Source of the DNA: Alteraurantiacibacter aquimixticola
GTDB taxonomy: Bacteria; Pseudomonadota; Alphaproteobacteria; Sphingomonadales; Sphingomonadaceae
Assembly (NCBI RefSeq): GCF_004965515.1
Contig: NZ_SSHH01000002.1
Span: forward strand, 826,840 to 890,839
Length of the DNA: 64,000 nucleotides
Direction: 5' to 3'
Made by a program: the position numbers and the translations under genes. Below the pieces are notes generated by a model, which was not told where the DNA came from, ran no database searches, and saw nothing but the letters and a program-made list of their open reading frames with translations. Positions 9,475 through 16,541 of the stretch are shown here, in pieces. Within the stretch, counting starts at the first letter, position 1. Every line of letters begins with the position of its first letter.

Positions 9475-9490
9475 ATGGGAGCGCTACCAT
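9475..9490. promoter_or_regulatory. Putative LacI/GalR-family operator before the sugar transporter
   Basis: ATGGGAGCGCTACCAT is a near-palindrome centred on AGCGCT. It closely resembles the TGGTAGCGCTACCA class of operators bound by LacI-family sugar regulators in alphaproteobacteria and xanthomonads. It lies 50 bases upstream of the FucP-family transporter start and downstream of a TTGACT (9436-9441) that could be a -35 box. No LacI-type gene is in the window, so the regulator would act from elsewhere. Confidence 0.5.
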
Positions 9491-9540
9491 AGGTCGAACG
9501 AAACGACCCGCGCACCAAGGGATTTGAGAGGGGATCGAGA

Positions 9541-10818
9541 TTGGCCAGCCAACCGCAAAGCGGCAGCGTGAAAGCCGCCTTCATTGCCGTCACCACGCTG
9601 TTTTTCGCATGGGGTTTCATCACCTCGCTGATCGACCCGCTGGTGGCGGCGGTGAAGGGCATCTTCACGCTCAGCAATACCGAGGCGCAGCTTTCCGCTT
9701 TCGCCTTCTTCATCGCCTATGGCGTGGTGTCCTTCCCGGCGGCGGTGCTGATTGCGCGGTGGAAGGCAGTACCATCGATCCTGGTCGCGCTGGGCATGAT
9801 GATCGTGGCCTGCCTGATCATGCTGGGCGCGGCCAACATCGCCGACTATTCGATAGTGCTGCTGGGCCTGTTCGTGCTGGCGAGCGGCATCACAGTGCTG
9901 CAGGTCGCGGCCAACCCGCTCGCCGCCGCCCTGGGTGATCCCAAGGGCAGCCATTTCCGCCTGACGCTGGCGCAGACCTTCAACAGCTTCGGCACTTTCA
10001 TCGGCCCGTATCTTGGCGCGGTACTGTTCCTCGGCGGCCTCGAAGTCGCGGAAGGCACGGTGGTGACCGAGGAGGTGCGGCAGAACGCGCTGCTCGGTAT
10101 CGACAAGGCCTATTTCTGGATTTGCGGTCTGCTTTTGCTGCTCCTCGCCTTCTTCTTCCTTTCGCGCCGAACGGTCGCTGCCGCCGCGCCCGAACCTGCG
10201 CCGGCGAAGGGCGTCGGCGCGATGATCGCCGATGCCTTCTCCTCGAAATGGTGCCTGCTCGGCGGAGCGGCCATCTTCCTCTATGTCGGCGCGGAAGTCG
10301 CCATCGGCACGCAGATGGCGCTGTTCCTCAATTCCGACGGCATCTGGGGCGTCCCGCTGGAAGAAGCGGGGAAGGCCGTCTCCTTCTACTGGGGCGGCGC
10401 CATGGTGGGCCGCGCGGTGGGGTCGCTGCTGCTTGCGCGTTTCGATGCGGCGAAGCTGCTCATGCTGTTCACCGCGATCGCATGCGCCATGGTCCTCTAT
10501 GTCGTTTCCGTCGGCGGCGTGAGCGCGGGTTATGTCGCGCTGTCGATCGGCCTGTTCAACTCGATCATGTTCCCGGTGATCTTCACCCTGACGCTGGAGC
10601 GCTCGACCGCCAGCGAGCAGGCGACATCGGGCCTGCTATGCACCGCCATCGTCGGCGGCGCCTTCATCCCGCTTCTGACAGGCATGTTGTCCGACGCGCT
10701 GGGCCTCGTCACCGCGCTGGTGCTGCCCGCGGCCTGCTATGCGCTGCTGTGCGTCTTTGCCTATGCGGCACGCAAGGCGAACCCTGTGCGCGTGGCCGAA
10801 GCGACAACGGCGCATTGA
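9541..10818 (+). CDS. Sugar MFS transporter, FucP/GluP family
   Basis: This proton-coupled sugar permease of 425 residues resembles the L-fucose permease/glucose-galactose transporter family. The N-terminus FFAWGFITSLIDPL and the segment QVAANPLAAALGDP, followed by LTLAQTFNSFGTFIGPYLGA, are family hallmarks. The conserved second half includes FYWGGAMVGRAVGS and SIMFPVIFTLTLE. The likely start is TTG at 9541, preceded by GAGAGGGGA. The stop is followed after 10 bases by a fructokinase-type ROK gene, so uptake and phosphorylation of a hexose, probably fructose or a related sugar, are coupled in a two-gene operon. A LacI-type operator-like site lies upstream. Confidence 0.9.
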   Translation: MASQPQSGSVKAAFIAVTTLFFAWGFITSLIDPLVAAVKGIFTLSNTEAQLSAFAFFIAYGVVSFPAAVLIARWKAVPSILVALGMMIVACLIMLGAANIADYSIVLLGLFVLASGITVLQVAANPLAAALGDPKGSHFRLTLAQTFNSFGTFIGPYLGAVLFLGGLEVAEGTVVTEEVRQNALLGIDKAYFWICGLLLLLLAFFFLSRRTVAAAAPEPAPAKGVGAMIADAFSSKWCLLGGAAIFLYVGAEVAIGTQMALFLNSDGIWGVPLEEAGKAVSFYWGGAMVGRAVGSLLLARFDAAKLLMLFTAIACAMVLYVVSVGGVSAGYVALSIGLFNSIMFPVIFTLTLERSTASEQATSGLLCTAIVGGAFIPLLTGMLSDALGLVTALVLPAACYALLCVFAYAARKANPVRVAEATTAH

Positions 10819-10828
10819 GGCGCGAGCG

Positions 10829-11689
10829 ATGCTGATCGGTGCCATCGAGGCGGGCGGCACCAAAATGATCCTGGCGCTGGCGGGGAAGGACGGGACGATC
10901 CTCGCCCGCCAGCGCATTGCCACGCGCGATCCAGCGGAGACACTGGCGGACATTCGGGACTGGTTCGCGGCACAAGGCGCGATCTCGGCCCTCGGCGTCG
11001 CCAGCTTCGGCCCGCTCGACACCAATCCCGCCTCGCCAGCCTATGGCACGATCACGACCACGCCCAAGCCGGGCTGGAGCGGCTTTTCATGGCGCGAGGC
11101 GCTCGCTCCACTGAATGTGCCCGTCACCATTGACAGCGACGTGAACGGCGCCGCGCTGGGCGAATGGAAGGCCGGCGCAGGAGCAGGCAAGAGCTGCGTG
11201 GCCTACACGACTGTCGGCACCGGCATCGGCGCAGGCGTGATCAGCGATGGCCGCACGCTGGGCGGCATCGGTCATCTCGAAGCCGGCCATATCCGCCCTG
11301 CCCGCCCCACAGGCGACGACTGGCCGGGTCATTGCCCCTATCACGGCGACTGCCTCGAAGGCCTCGCCAGCGGCCCCGCCATTGCCGCGCGCTGGGGACA
11401 CAACCTGTCGAGCGCGAGCGTGGAGGAGGTGGAACTCGTCGCCTCCTACCTCGCCGAATATGCGATGACCTTGGCGCTCACGCATATGCCCGAAGTGATG
11501 ATCTTCGGTGGCGGCGTGAGCAAGGCGCGGGGCTTGATCGAGGCGATACGCCGCCTCACCCGCGAGAAGCTGGCGGGCTACATCCCCGCCTATGATCGCG
11601 ACCTCACCGGCATAATCTGCTTGCCGCAGCTGGGCGACGATGCCGGGATCACCGGCGCGCTGATACTGGCGTCTCGGGCGCTGGACTGA
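10829..11689 (+). CDS. ROK-family sugar kinase, fructokinase type
   Basis: This ATP-dependent hexose kinase of 286 residues begins with the phosphate-binding motif GAIEAGGTKMILAL. It continues with VASFGPLDTNP, the catalytic aspartate region TIDSDVNGAALGE, and TTVGTGIGAGVI. The zinc-site pattern GHIRP...HCPYHGDCLEGLASGPA is the fructokinase (Mak/ScrK/GmuE-like) version of the ROK signature. I start at the ATG at 10829 after GAGG; the longer frame from 10739 overlaps the transporter. It pairs with the transporter 10 bases upstream. Its last 41 bases overlap the 3' end of the convergent kinase-like gene. Glucose or mannose as substrate is possible, but the motif favours fructose. Confidence 0.88.
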   Translation: MLIGAIEAGGTKMILALAGKDGTILARQRIATRDPAETLADIRDWFAAQGAISALGVASFGPLDTNPASPAYGTITTTPKPGWSGFSWREALAPLNVPVTIDSDVNGAALGEWKAGAGAGKSCVAYTTVGTGIGAGVISDGRTLGGIGHLEAGHIRPARPTGDDWPGHCPYHGDCLEGLASGPAIAARWGHNLSSASVEEVELVASYLAEYAMTLALTHMPEVMIFGGGVSKARGLIEAIRRLTREKLAGYIPAYDRDLTGIICLPQLGDDAGITGALILASRALD

Positions 11690-12491
11690 GGGCCTCCAGC
11701 AGCGCCAGCCCCTCGCTTGCAAAAACCAAAGCCGCCAGCCCCAGAAGCCACCATTTGAGGCGCCAGAGATGCTTGCGCAGGCGATAGAAGAAACGCGTGG
11801 AATAGCTATCCACCGGCTTGCCCTTGCGGAAGCGCAGGACTTCCTGCGCCAGCGCCTCGATCCTCGTGAATTCAAGTCCCTCGCCGCCTGACCTTGCCCG
11901 CTCGATAATGGCGCGAAGCTCCGGCTTGCCAGCGTCCTGCTCCAGCAAGTCCAGCATGCCGCCAAGCGCGAAGATGTCCGCCCGCGGAATGTCGTGTCCG
12001 GGCCTCAAGGCGCGCGAGAGGCTGAAATCGATCACGGTCACACGGTCGTCCCCGTCGACGAGAATATTGCTCGCCGCAAGGTCGCCATGCTGCACCCCGC
12101 GCGCATGGGCGTGGGAGAGCGCATCGGCGATTTGCGCGAATAGCCGCAGGCGCCGTTTGAGGCCGGGCCGCTCGCGCTTCAGCCAGCTGCGCAAGTCGGT
12201 TTCGCCGACATATTCGAGGATCGCGGCAGGCTGGCCGTCGGCCAGTTCCACACTGTCGACAAGGCGAATGATCGCGGGATGTTGCAGCCGGCGCAGCACG
12301 GCGACTTCATCGCGCAGGCGATCATGGAGGTGCTTGTCCGCAATCCTCGGCCGCACGATCTTGACTGCGACCTGCTGCTGCCTGTCCAGAGCAAGAAACA
12401 CAGCCGCATTCGCCCCGCTGCCAAGCTGTCGCTCTATACGATAGCCAGGAACATCGGGTCGGGCATCGGGAGGCGGCGCCGGAATGTTCAC
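11649..12491 (-). CDS. Eukaryotic-type Ser/Thr protein kinase homologue with C-terminal membrane anchor
   Basis: This 280-residue protein has a compact kinase fold: glycine loop LGSGANAAVFLAL (about 23-35), ATP-binding lysine in VAVKIV (about 45), catalytic loop HGDLAASNILV (Asp and Asn present, HRD changed to HGD) and metal-binding Asp in IDFSLSRA (DFG changed to DFS). The C-lobe is short and no APE motif is evident. Residues about 245-266 (WWLLGLAALVFASEGLALL) form one transmembrane helix near the C-terminus, after a basic stretch (FYRLRKHLWRLK), so the kinase domain should face the cytosol. The essential residues are kept, so activity is plausible. It converges on, and overlaps, the fructokinase gene. 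No partner phosphatase or substrate is adjacent. Confidence 0.8.
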   Translation of the reverse strand: MNIPAPPPDARPDVPGYRIERQLGSGANAAVFLALDRQQQVAVKIVRPRIADKHLHDRLRDEVAVLRRLQHPAIIRLVDSVELADGQPAAILEYVGETDLRSWLKRERPGLKRRLRLFAQIADALSHAHARGVQHGDLAASNILVDGDDRVTVIDFSLSRALRPGHDIPRADIFALGGMLDLLEQDAGKPELRAIIERARSGGEGLEFTRIEALAQEVLRFRKGKPVDSYSTRFFYRLRKHLWRLKWWLLGLAALVFASEGLALLEALSPAPETPVSARR

Positions 12492-12579
12492 ATGTACTCC
12501 TTATCCCCGGCAATCCTGCTGACTGACGAATAGATTGCGCTACCAAGCCGTTTACGCAACCACTCGCTGGCTCAGCCGG

Positions 12580-13164
12580 TCAGCACCCCAGCGCGGCGCG
12601 GGCGAAGGGCAGGACGAAGCGCATGTCCACCAGCGATGTGCCATCCTGCATCAGCGGCTCGCCACGATTCCGAGGCGGAGGGCCGAGGACTGCCCCGGCG
12701 ATCAGGCGCAGGCGCGCGATCACTTCGACCTCCTCCAGATGAGGGCAATAGGGCTTCACCAGGGCAACCAGTCGGTGGGCGAGAGCGAGAGTGGTATCGA
12801 GCACAATCTGCCGCAACGCCCCTTCACCATGTGCGCCGATCTCATCGAGTACCAGTAGCGCACGACCTTCTGAGGTGAAGGCGGCCGGCAGGAACATGGG
12901 CTCCAGCCAGGTCCGCAGGATGTCGTCGAGATTGTCCTGCTCTTCCAAGCCGTCCCAGCCCGATTGCAGGATGTCGAGATTGCTCTGGCACAGCTCTTCG
13001 AGCAACCTGCCGATACTGCCGAAATGATAGGTGACCAGCGTGGGGTTGAGACCGGCTACTTCTCCCACCTTGCGCACCGACAGCGCGGTCATACCGTGCC
13101 GGACGAGTATGCTTTCCGCTGCTGCCAGAAGCCTGGCACGGGTCTGCTCGCCTGCGGTGCTCAA
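12580..13164 (-). CDS. TetR-family transcriptional regulator
   Basis: This 194-residue repressor has an N-terminal helix-turn-helix: TRARLLAAAESILVRHGMTALSVRKVGEVAGLNPTLVTYHFGS over residues 8-50, the TetR pattern. The remaining 140 residues are helical with no recognisable ligand signature. The frame opens with TTG at 13164, with AAGG about 12 bases upstream. It lies on the same strand as, and downstream of, the hydroquinone dioxygenase genes, separated by about 300 bases with a gene remnant. Control of the aromatic-degradation genes is a reasonable inference, but no operator was identified. Confidence 0.85.
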   Translation of the reverse strand: MSTAGEQTRARLLAAAESILVRHGMTALSVRKVGEVAGLNPTLVTYHFGSIGRLLEELCQSNLDILQSGWDGLEEQDNLDDILRTWLEPMFLPAAFTSEGRALLVLDEIGAHGEGALRQIVLDTTLALAHRLVALVKPYCPHLEEVEVIARLRLIAGAVLGPPPRNRGEPLMQDGTSLVDMRFVLPFARAALGC

Positions 13165-13229
13165 GAGTGTTGTACCTTCTTCTCAATTTGCCGCGAAGCA
13201 TATCGCCAGCGCAAGCCTGCCAATGCAAG

Positions 13230-13460
13230 TTAATCAATATGCTCAATTGTAACAGGTTTGCGGCGCCCGATGACTAGCGCGATCGAAGTGCCGGGAGATC
13301 CGCGCGGGAGCAATTCCAGCTCCAGCCCGTGCCTTTCTGCCAGCATCGCGGCAATCGGACAGGGTCAGCGTTTCGGGCAGGCCGGTGGTGCCATCGAGGC
13401 CAACTGCCGTCACTTCGACGAACAGGCTGCCATCATCCGGATCGGGACTCGCGCGTTCGG
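13230..13460 (-). pseudogene. Possible frameshifted remnant of an unidentified gene
   Basis: No intact gene fits these 231 bases, yet two adjoining minus-strand frames look coding, with GC-rich third positions. The first, just after the PnpD-like stop, reads LFVEVTAVGLDGTTGLPE and then TLTLSD. A shift near 13350 leads into IAAMLAERHGLELELLPRG and SPGTSIALVIGRR, ending at TAA (13232-13230). Together they would form a plausible C-terminal domain of about 75 residues broken by one frameshift. I cannot name the family. Alternatively the stretch is simply non-coding DNA that happens to be open. Confidence 0.35.
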
Positions 13461-14453
13461 TCAGCCGAAATCGACCGGATAGGGCTTCAGCTCTCCGCTG
13501 GCATAGCGCTTCTCGAGGTCGGGCGTGCCGTTCTCCATCACCATCAGCATGGACCGTTTGGGCGAGAAGCCCTGGTGGCGAATATCGGCAGGCATGGCGC
13601 AGACGTCCCCCGCCTTCATCACCACGCGACCGCGCGGCGCGCCGCTTTCCTTGTCGGCGATATTCCAGTGGATCTCGTCGGTGAGCTGGATGAACCACTC
13701 GTTACGGTCATTGCCGTGGATCACCGGCAGCATGTGCTCTTCACTGGTGACGCAGCAGATATTCGCGCGCGTCACCGCGCTGATGGACGGGTTCCAGGTG
13801 ACGTCCGAGCGGGCGATATGGTCGAACAGGTTGATCGCATGCAGCTGGCCTTCGAAGCCCGGTTCGCATTCGATATCCGGCTCACTCATTTCCAGATCGG
13901 CGAAGGCGCGATTGATGCCCTGCCCCGCCCCTTCTGACCGCAGCGGCGTATCGCCTTCCAGGCCGAGCATGCGCTCCGCCGCGATGAAGGCCCGCAGCAG
14001 CGGGTCGGTCCGCTCCTTGCCCTTGGGCCCGATCGGCGTGCCGGTTTCGAGCGGCGCGTTGAGCGGGTCATAGCCCTCGCTGATCCAGTCGCGGCTGATC
14101 GTCTCGAAGGCCTCGGAGACGGCTTCCGCCTTGAAGGTCTCGAGGAAGTCGATCCCCGCTTCCTTGCAGCCCCGGTCGTAGGAGCCGGCGAAGATATCGA
14201 CCGTGCCGTAATGGTTGGTGGTGCCGAAGATATCGTCGAAGAAGATCCAGCCGTAGAAGAAGCCCCAGCCGATATCGCGCACCATCGCGCGCAGGAAGCG
14301 GTCCACCTCCATGATATGGCTGCCCTTGGGCCAGCTCACATGGGCGAAATATTCGTCGCGGCGGAAAGTGAAGCTGCCCAGCTGGTAGCTGGAATAGCCG
14401 GTGACCTCATCGGTCCCGACCTTGGCGACCTTCGCTTCAAGGACATTGCTCAT
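13461..14453 (-). CDS. pnpD: Hydroquinone 1,2-dioxygenase, large (beta) subunit, PnpD/HapD-like
   Basis: This is the catalytic cupin-type subunit of a two-subunit Fe(II) dioxygenase that opens hydroquinone to 4-hydroxymuconic semialdehyde. At 330 residues (about 37 kDa) it matches the 38-kDa PnpD/HapD class. The iron-binding motif HGNDRNEW gives His246, Asn248 and Glu252, with the fourth ligand His293 in IRHQGFS. This H-x-N-x3-E...H pattern, with the same spacing, is the one known from PnpCD. I start at the ATG at 14453, which overlaps the small-subunit stop (TGATG); the frame's extension inside that gene is not plausible protein. The operon partner is the small subunit directly upstream. Confidence 0.85.
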   Translation of the reverse strand: MSNVLEAKVAKVGTDEVTGYSSYQLGSFTFRRDEYFAHVSWPKGSHIMEVDRFLRAMVRDIGWGFFYGWIFFDDIFGTTNHYGTVDIFAGSYDRGCKEAGIDFLETFKAEAVSEAFETISRDWISEGYDPLNAPLETGTPIGPKGKERTDPLLRAFIAAERMLGLEGDTPLRSEGAGQGINRAFADLEMSEPDIECEPGFEGQLHAINLFDHIARSDVTWNPSISAVTRANICCVTSEEHMLPVIHGNDRNEWFIQLTDEIHWNIADKESGAPRGRVVMKAGDVCAMPADIRHQGFSPKRSMLMVMENGTPDLEKRYASGELKPYPVDFG

Positions 14454-14956
14454 CACGCCTTCTCCTTTCCCGTCACGCAGATTTCGGACCACCGCTTCAC
14501 CGTTTCCGGCCCGTCGCAGGTCTGCAGGATGGCGACCGCCGGGCTGGCGGAAGTGATCTGGTAGGCCGCGCCCTTGGGCAGCAGCACCTGGTGTCCGCGC
14601 CGCGCGGTTACCCGGCCCATGTTCGGCCCATTGGGCTTGGCACCCAGCCGTACCGCGCCGCCTTCGTGCGAGGGGACCTGGTCATCCTCCAGCTTCACGA
14701 AATGGAAGGTGATCTCCCCGTCCATCACAATGGCGAATTCGTCATGCGGGGCGGCGTACCAGCCGGATTCGCCTTCGCTGCGTACCACTTCGGCGGTGTA
14801 TTCGAGGTTCTGCACCACCGCCACACGCTCGAAGGGCTGCGAGGCGTTGGCCACCTCGAAGATATTGGAAAAGGCGTATTTCCTGAGGTCGTCGTCGAGC
14901 TCGATCACGCCCTTTTCGTAAGCGTCGAGCGAACCCGTGCGGGTCTGGTATGCCAT
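14453..14956 (-). CDS. pnpC: Hydroquinone 1,2-dioxygenase, small (alpha) subunit, PnpC/HapC-like
   Basis: This non-catalytic cupin-like partner of the hydroquinone dioxygenase has 167 residues (about 18 kDa), the size of HapC/PnpC. It begins MAYQTRTGSLDAYEKGVIEL. The core has GWYAAPHDEFAIVMDGEITFHF and RRGHQVLLPKGAAYQI, the two cupin half-motifs, but lacks a full metal set, as expected for the alpha subunit. The ATG at 14956 is preceded by GGAGAGGG, which decides it over upstream codons. Its TGA overlaps the ATG of the large subunit by one base, which should enforce 1:1 synthesis. It is promoter-proximal and divergent from the semialdehyde dehydrogenase. Confidence 0.82.
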   Translation of the reverse strand: MAYQTRTGSLDAYEKGVIELDDDLRKYAFSNIFEVANASQPFERVAVVQNLEYTAEVVRSEGESGWYAAPHDEFAIVMDGEITFHFVKLEDDQVPSHEGGAVRLGAKPNGPNMGRVTARRGHQVLLPKGAAYQITSASPAVAILQTCDGPETVKRWSEICVTGKEKA

Positions 14957-15119
14957 AGTGTCCCTCTCCCAAGAGGCTGGGCCATTTTCGGCCTCTGGCG
15001 GGGAAGCTAACACCGCCCCCCGCCATCGGGCAATGGCCCATGATTATCGACGAAGCGACCTTGACCGCGTGGCTCCCCATCCGCAGGTATGGCGGCACAT
15101 AAGGAGAGGACTTCAGCCA

Positions 15120-16541
15120 GTGCAAAAAGACACGCGTTTCTACATCGACGGCGCATGGACCGACCGGCCCGACGCAAAGCTGATCGACGTCATCGATCCA
15201 GCGAGCGAACAGGTCTTTGGCCAGATCGCCGCCGGGACCTCTGCCGATGTCGATCTCGCGGTCGCCGCCGCCCGGCGCGCTTTTGACGGCTTCGGCTATT
15301 CACCGGTGGAAGAGCGGCTCGCGCTGCTGAAGCGTATCCGGGACTTGCTGGAGGAGCGCGCAGAGGAATTCGCGCAATCCGTGGTCAAGGAAATGGGCGC
15401 GGCGATCAGCTTTGCCCGCGCGGGCCAGGTCTATTTCGGCATCGAGCATGTGCGCGTCGCCATCAAGGTGCTGGAGGACTTCGCCTTCCGGAGCGAGGTC
15501 AATGGCATCACCGTGCGCAAAGAGCCGATCGGCGTGGTCGCCATGATCACCCCGTGGAACTGGCCGCTCTACCAGATTACCGCCAAGGTCGCGCCCGCCA
15601 TCGCCGCGGGCTGCACCGTGGTGCTGAAGCCGAGTGAGATGTCGCCCTTCACCGCGCAGCTTTTCGCGCAGGTGATGCATGACGCGGGAACGCCCGCAGG
15701 CGTGTTCAACCTGGTGCACGGCACGGGCGAGGAAGTGGGCGAGGCGATGTCCGCGCACAAGGATGTCGAGATGGTGAGCTTCACCGGCTCCACCCGCGCG
15801 GGCGTGCTCGTGGCGAAGGCCGCCGCGCCCACGGTCAAGCGCGTGGTACAGGAACTGGGCGGCAAGTCGCCCAATATCTTCCTGCCCGATGCGAATTTCG
15901 AAGAAGCGGTCGGCAAGGGCGTGCTCGGCGCGATGCGCAATTGCGGCCAGTCCTGCGCGGCGCCCACGCGCATGCTGGTTCCCGCCGACCGGCTCGCCGA
16001 TGTCGAGCTGCTGGCGGCGGAAGCGGCAGAGGGCGTCGTGGTTGCCAACCCGCTGGACGAGAAGGCTGTGCTCGGCCCGCTCGCCAACGGCCCGCAATTC
16101 GCCAAGGTGCAGGACCTGATCCAGGCGGGCATCGATGGCGGCGCGAAGCTGGTCTGCGGCGGCACGGGCCGTCCGAACGGGCTCAACGCAGGCTATTTCG
16201 TCAAGCCGACCGTCTTCTCCGAAGTAACCCCGGACATGCGCATCGCGCAGGAGGAGATCTTCGGCCCCGTCCTCTGCATCATGCCCTACAAGGATGAGGA
16301 AGACGCGATCCGCATCGCCAATGACACTGTCTATGGCCTCTCAAGCCACGTCCAGTCGGCAGACCAGGAGGCCGCGCGCCGCGTGGCTGGGCGCATCCGC
16401 GCCGGGCAGGTACATATCAACTATCCGGCATGGAGCGGCTTCGCCCCCTTTGGCGGCTACAAGCAGTCGGGCAATGGCCGCGAATACGGGGTCTATGGCC
16501 TCGAGGATTACCTCGAGACCAAGGCTATCCTCGGCTACTGA
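15120..16541 (+). CDS. Aldehyde dehydrogenase, probably 4-hydroxymuconic semialdehyde dehydrogenase
   Basis: This NAD(P)-dependent aldehyde dehydrogenase of 473 residues should oxidise the ring-cleavage product of the adjacent hydroquinone dioxygenase to maleylacetate. Landmarks are the ITPWNWPL cofactor segment (144-150), FTGSTRAG (221-228), the general base Glu245 in QELGGKSPN, and the catalytic Cys279 in NCGQSCAAPTRM. The C-terminal FGGYKQSGNGREYG is typical. The start is GTG at 15120 with GGAGAGGA ending ten bases upstream; the longer frame from 14937 runs into the divergent gene and is rejected. The specific substrate is inferred from neighbourhood (the HapE/PnpE arrangement), while the ALDH family itself is certain. 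The 3' end overlaps glcB by 17 bases. Confidence 0.85.
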   Translation: MQKDTRFYIDGAWTDRPDAKLIDVIDPASEQVFGQIAAGTSADVDLAVAAARRAFDGFGYSPVEERLALLKRIRDLLEERAEEFAQSVVKEMGAAISFARAGQVYFGIEHVRVAIKVLEDFAFRSEVNGITVRKEPIGVVAMITPWNWPLYQITAKVAPAIAAGCTVVLKPSEMSPFTAQLFAQVMHDAGTPAGVFNLVHGTGEEVGEAMSAHKDVEMVSFTGSTRAGVLVAKAAAPTVKRVVQELGGKSPNIFLPDANFEEAVGKGVLGAMRNCGQSCAAPTRMLVPADRLADVELLAAEAAEGVVVANPLDEKAVLGPLANGPQFAKVQDLIQAGIDGGAKLVCGGTGRPNGLNAGYFVKPTVFSEVTPDMRIAQEEIFGPVLCIMPYKDEEDAIRIANDTVYGLSSHVQSADQEAARRVAGRIRAGQVHINYPAWSGFAPFGGYKQSGNGREYGVYGLEDYLETKAILGY

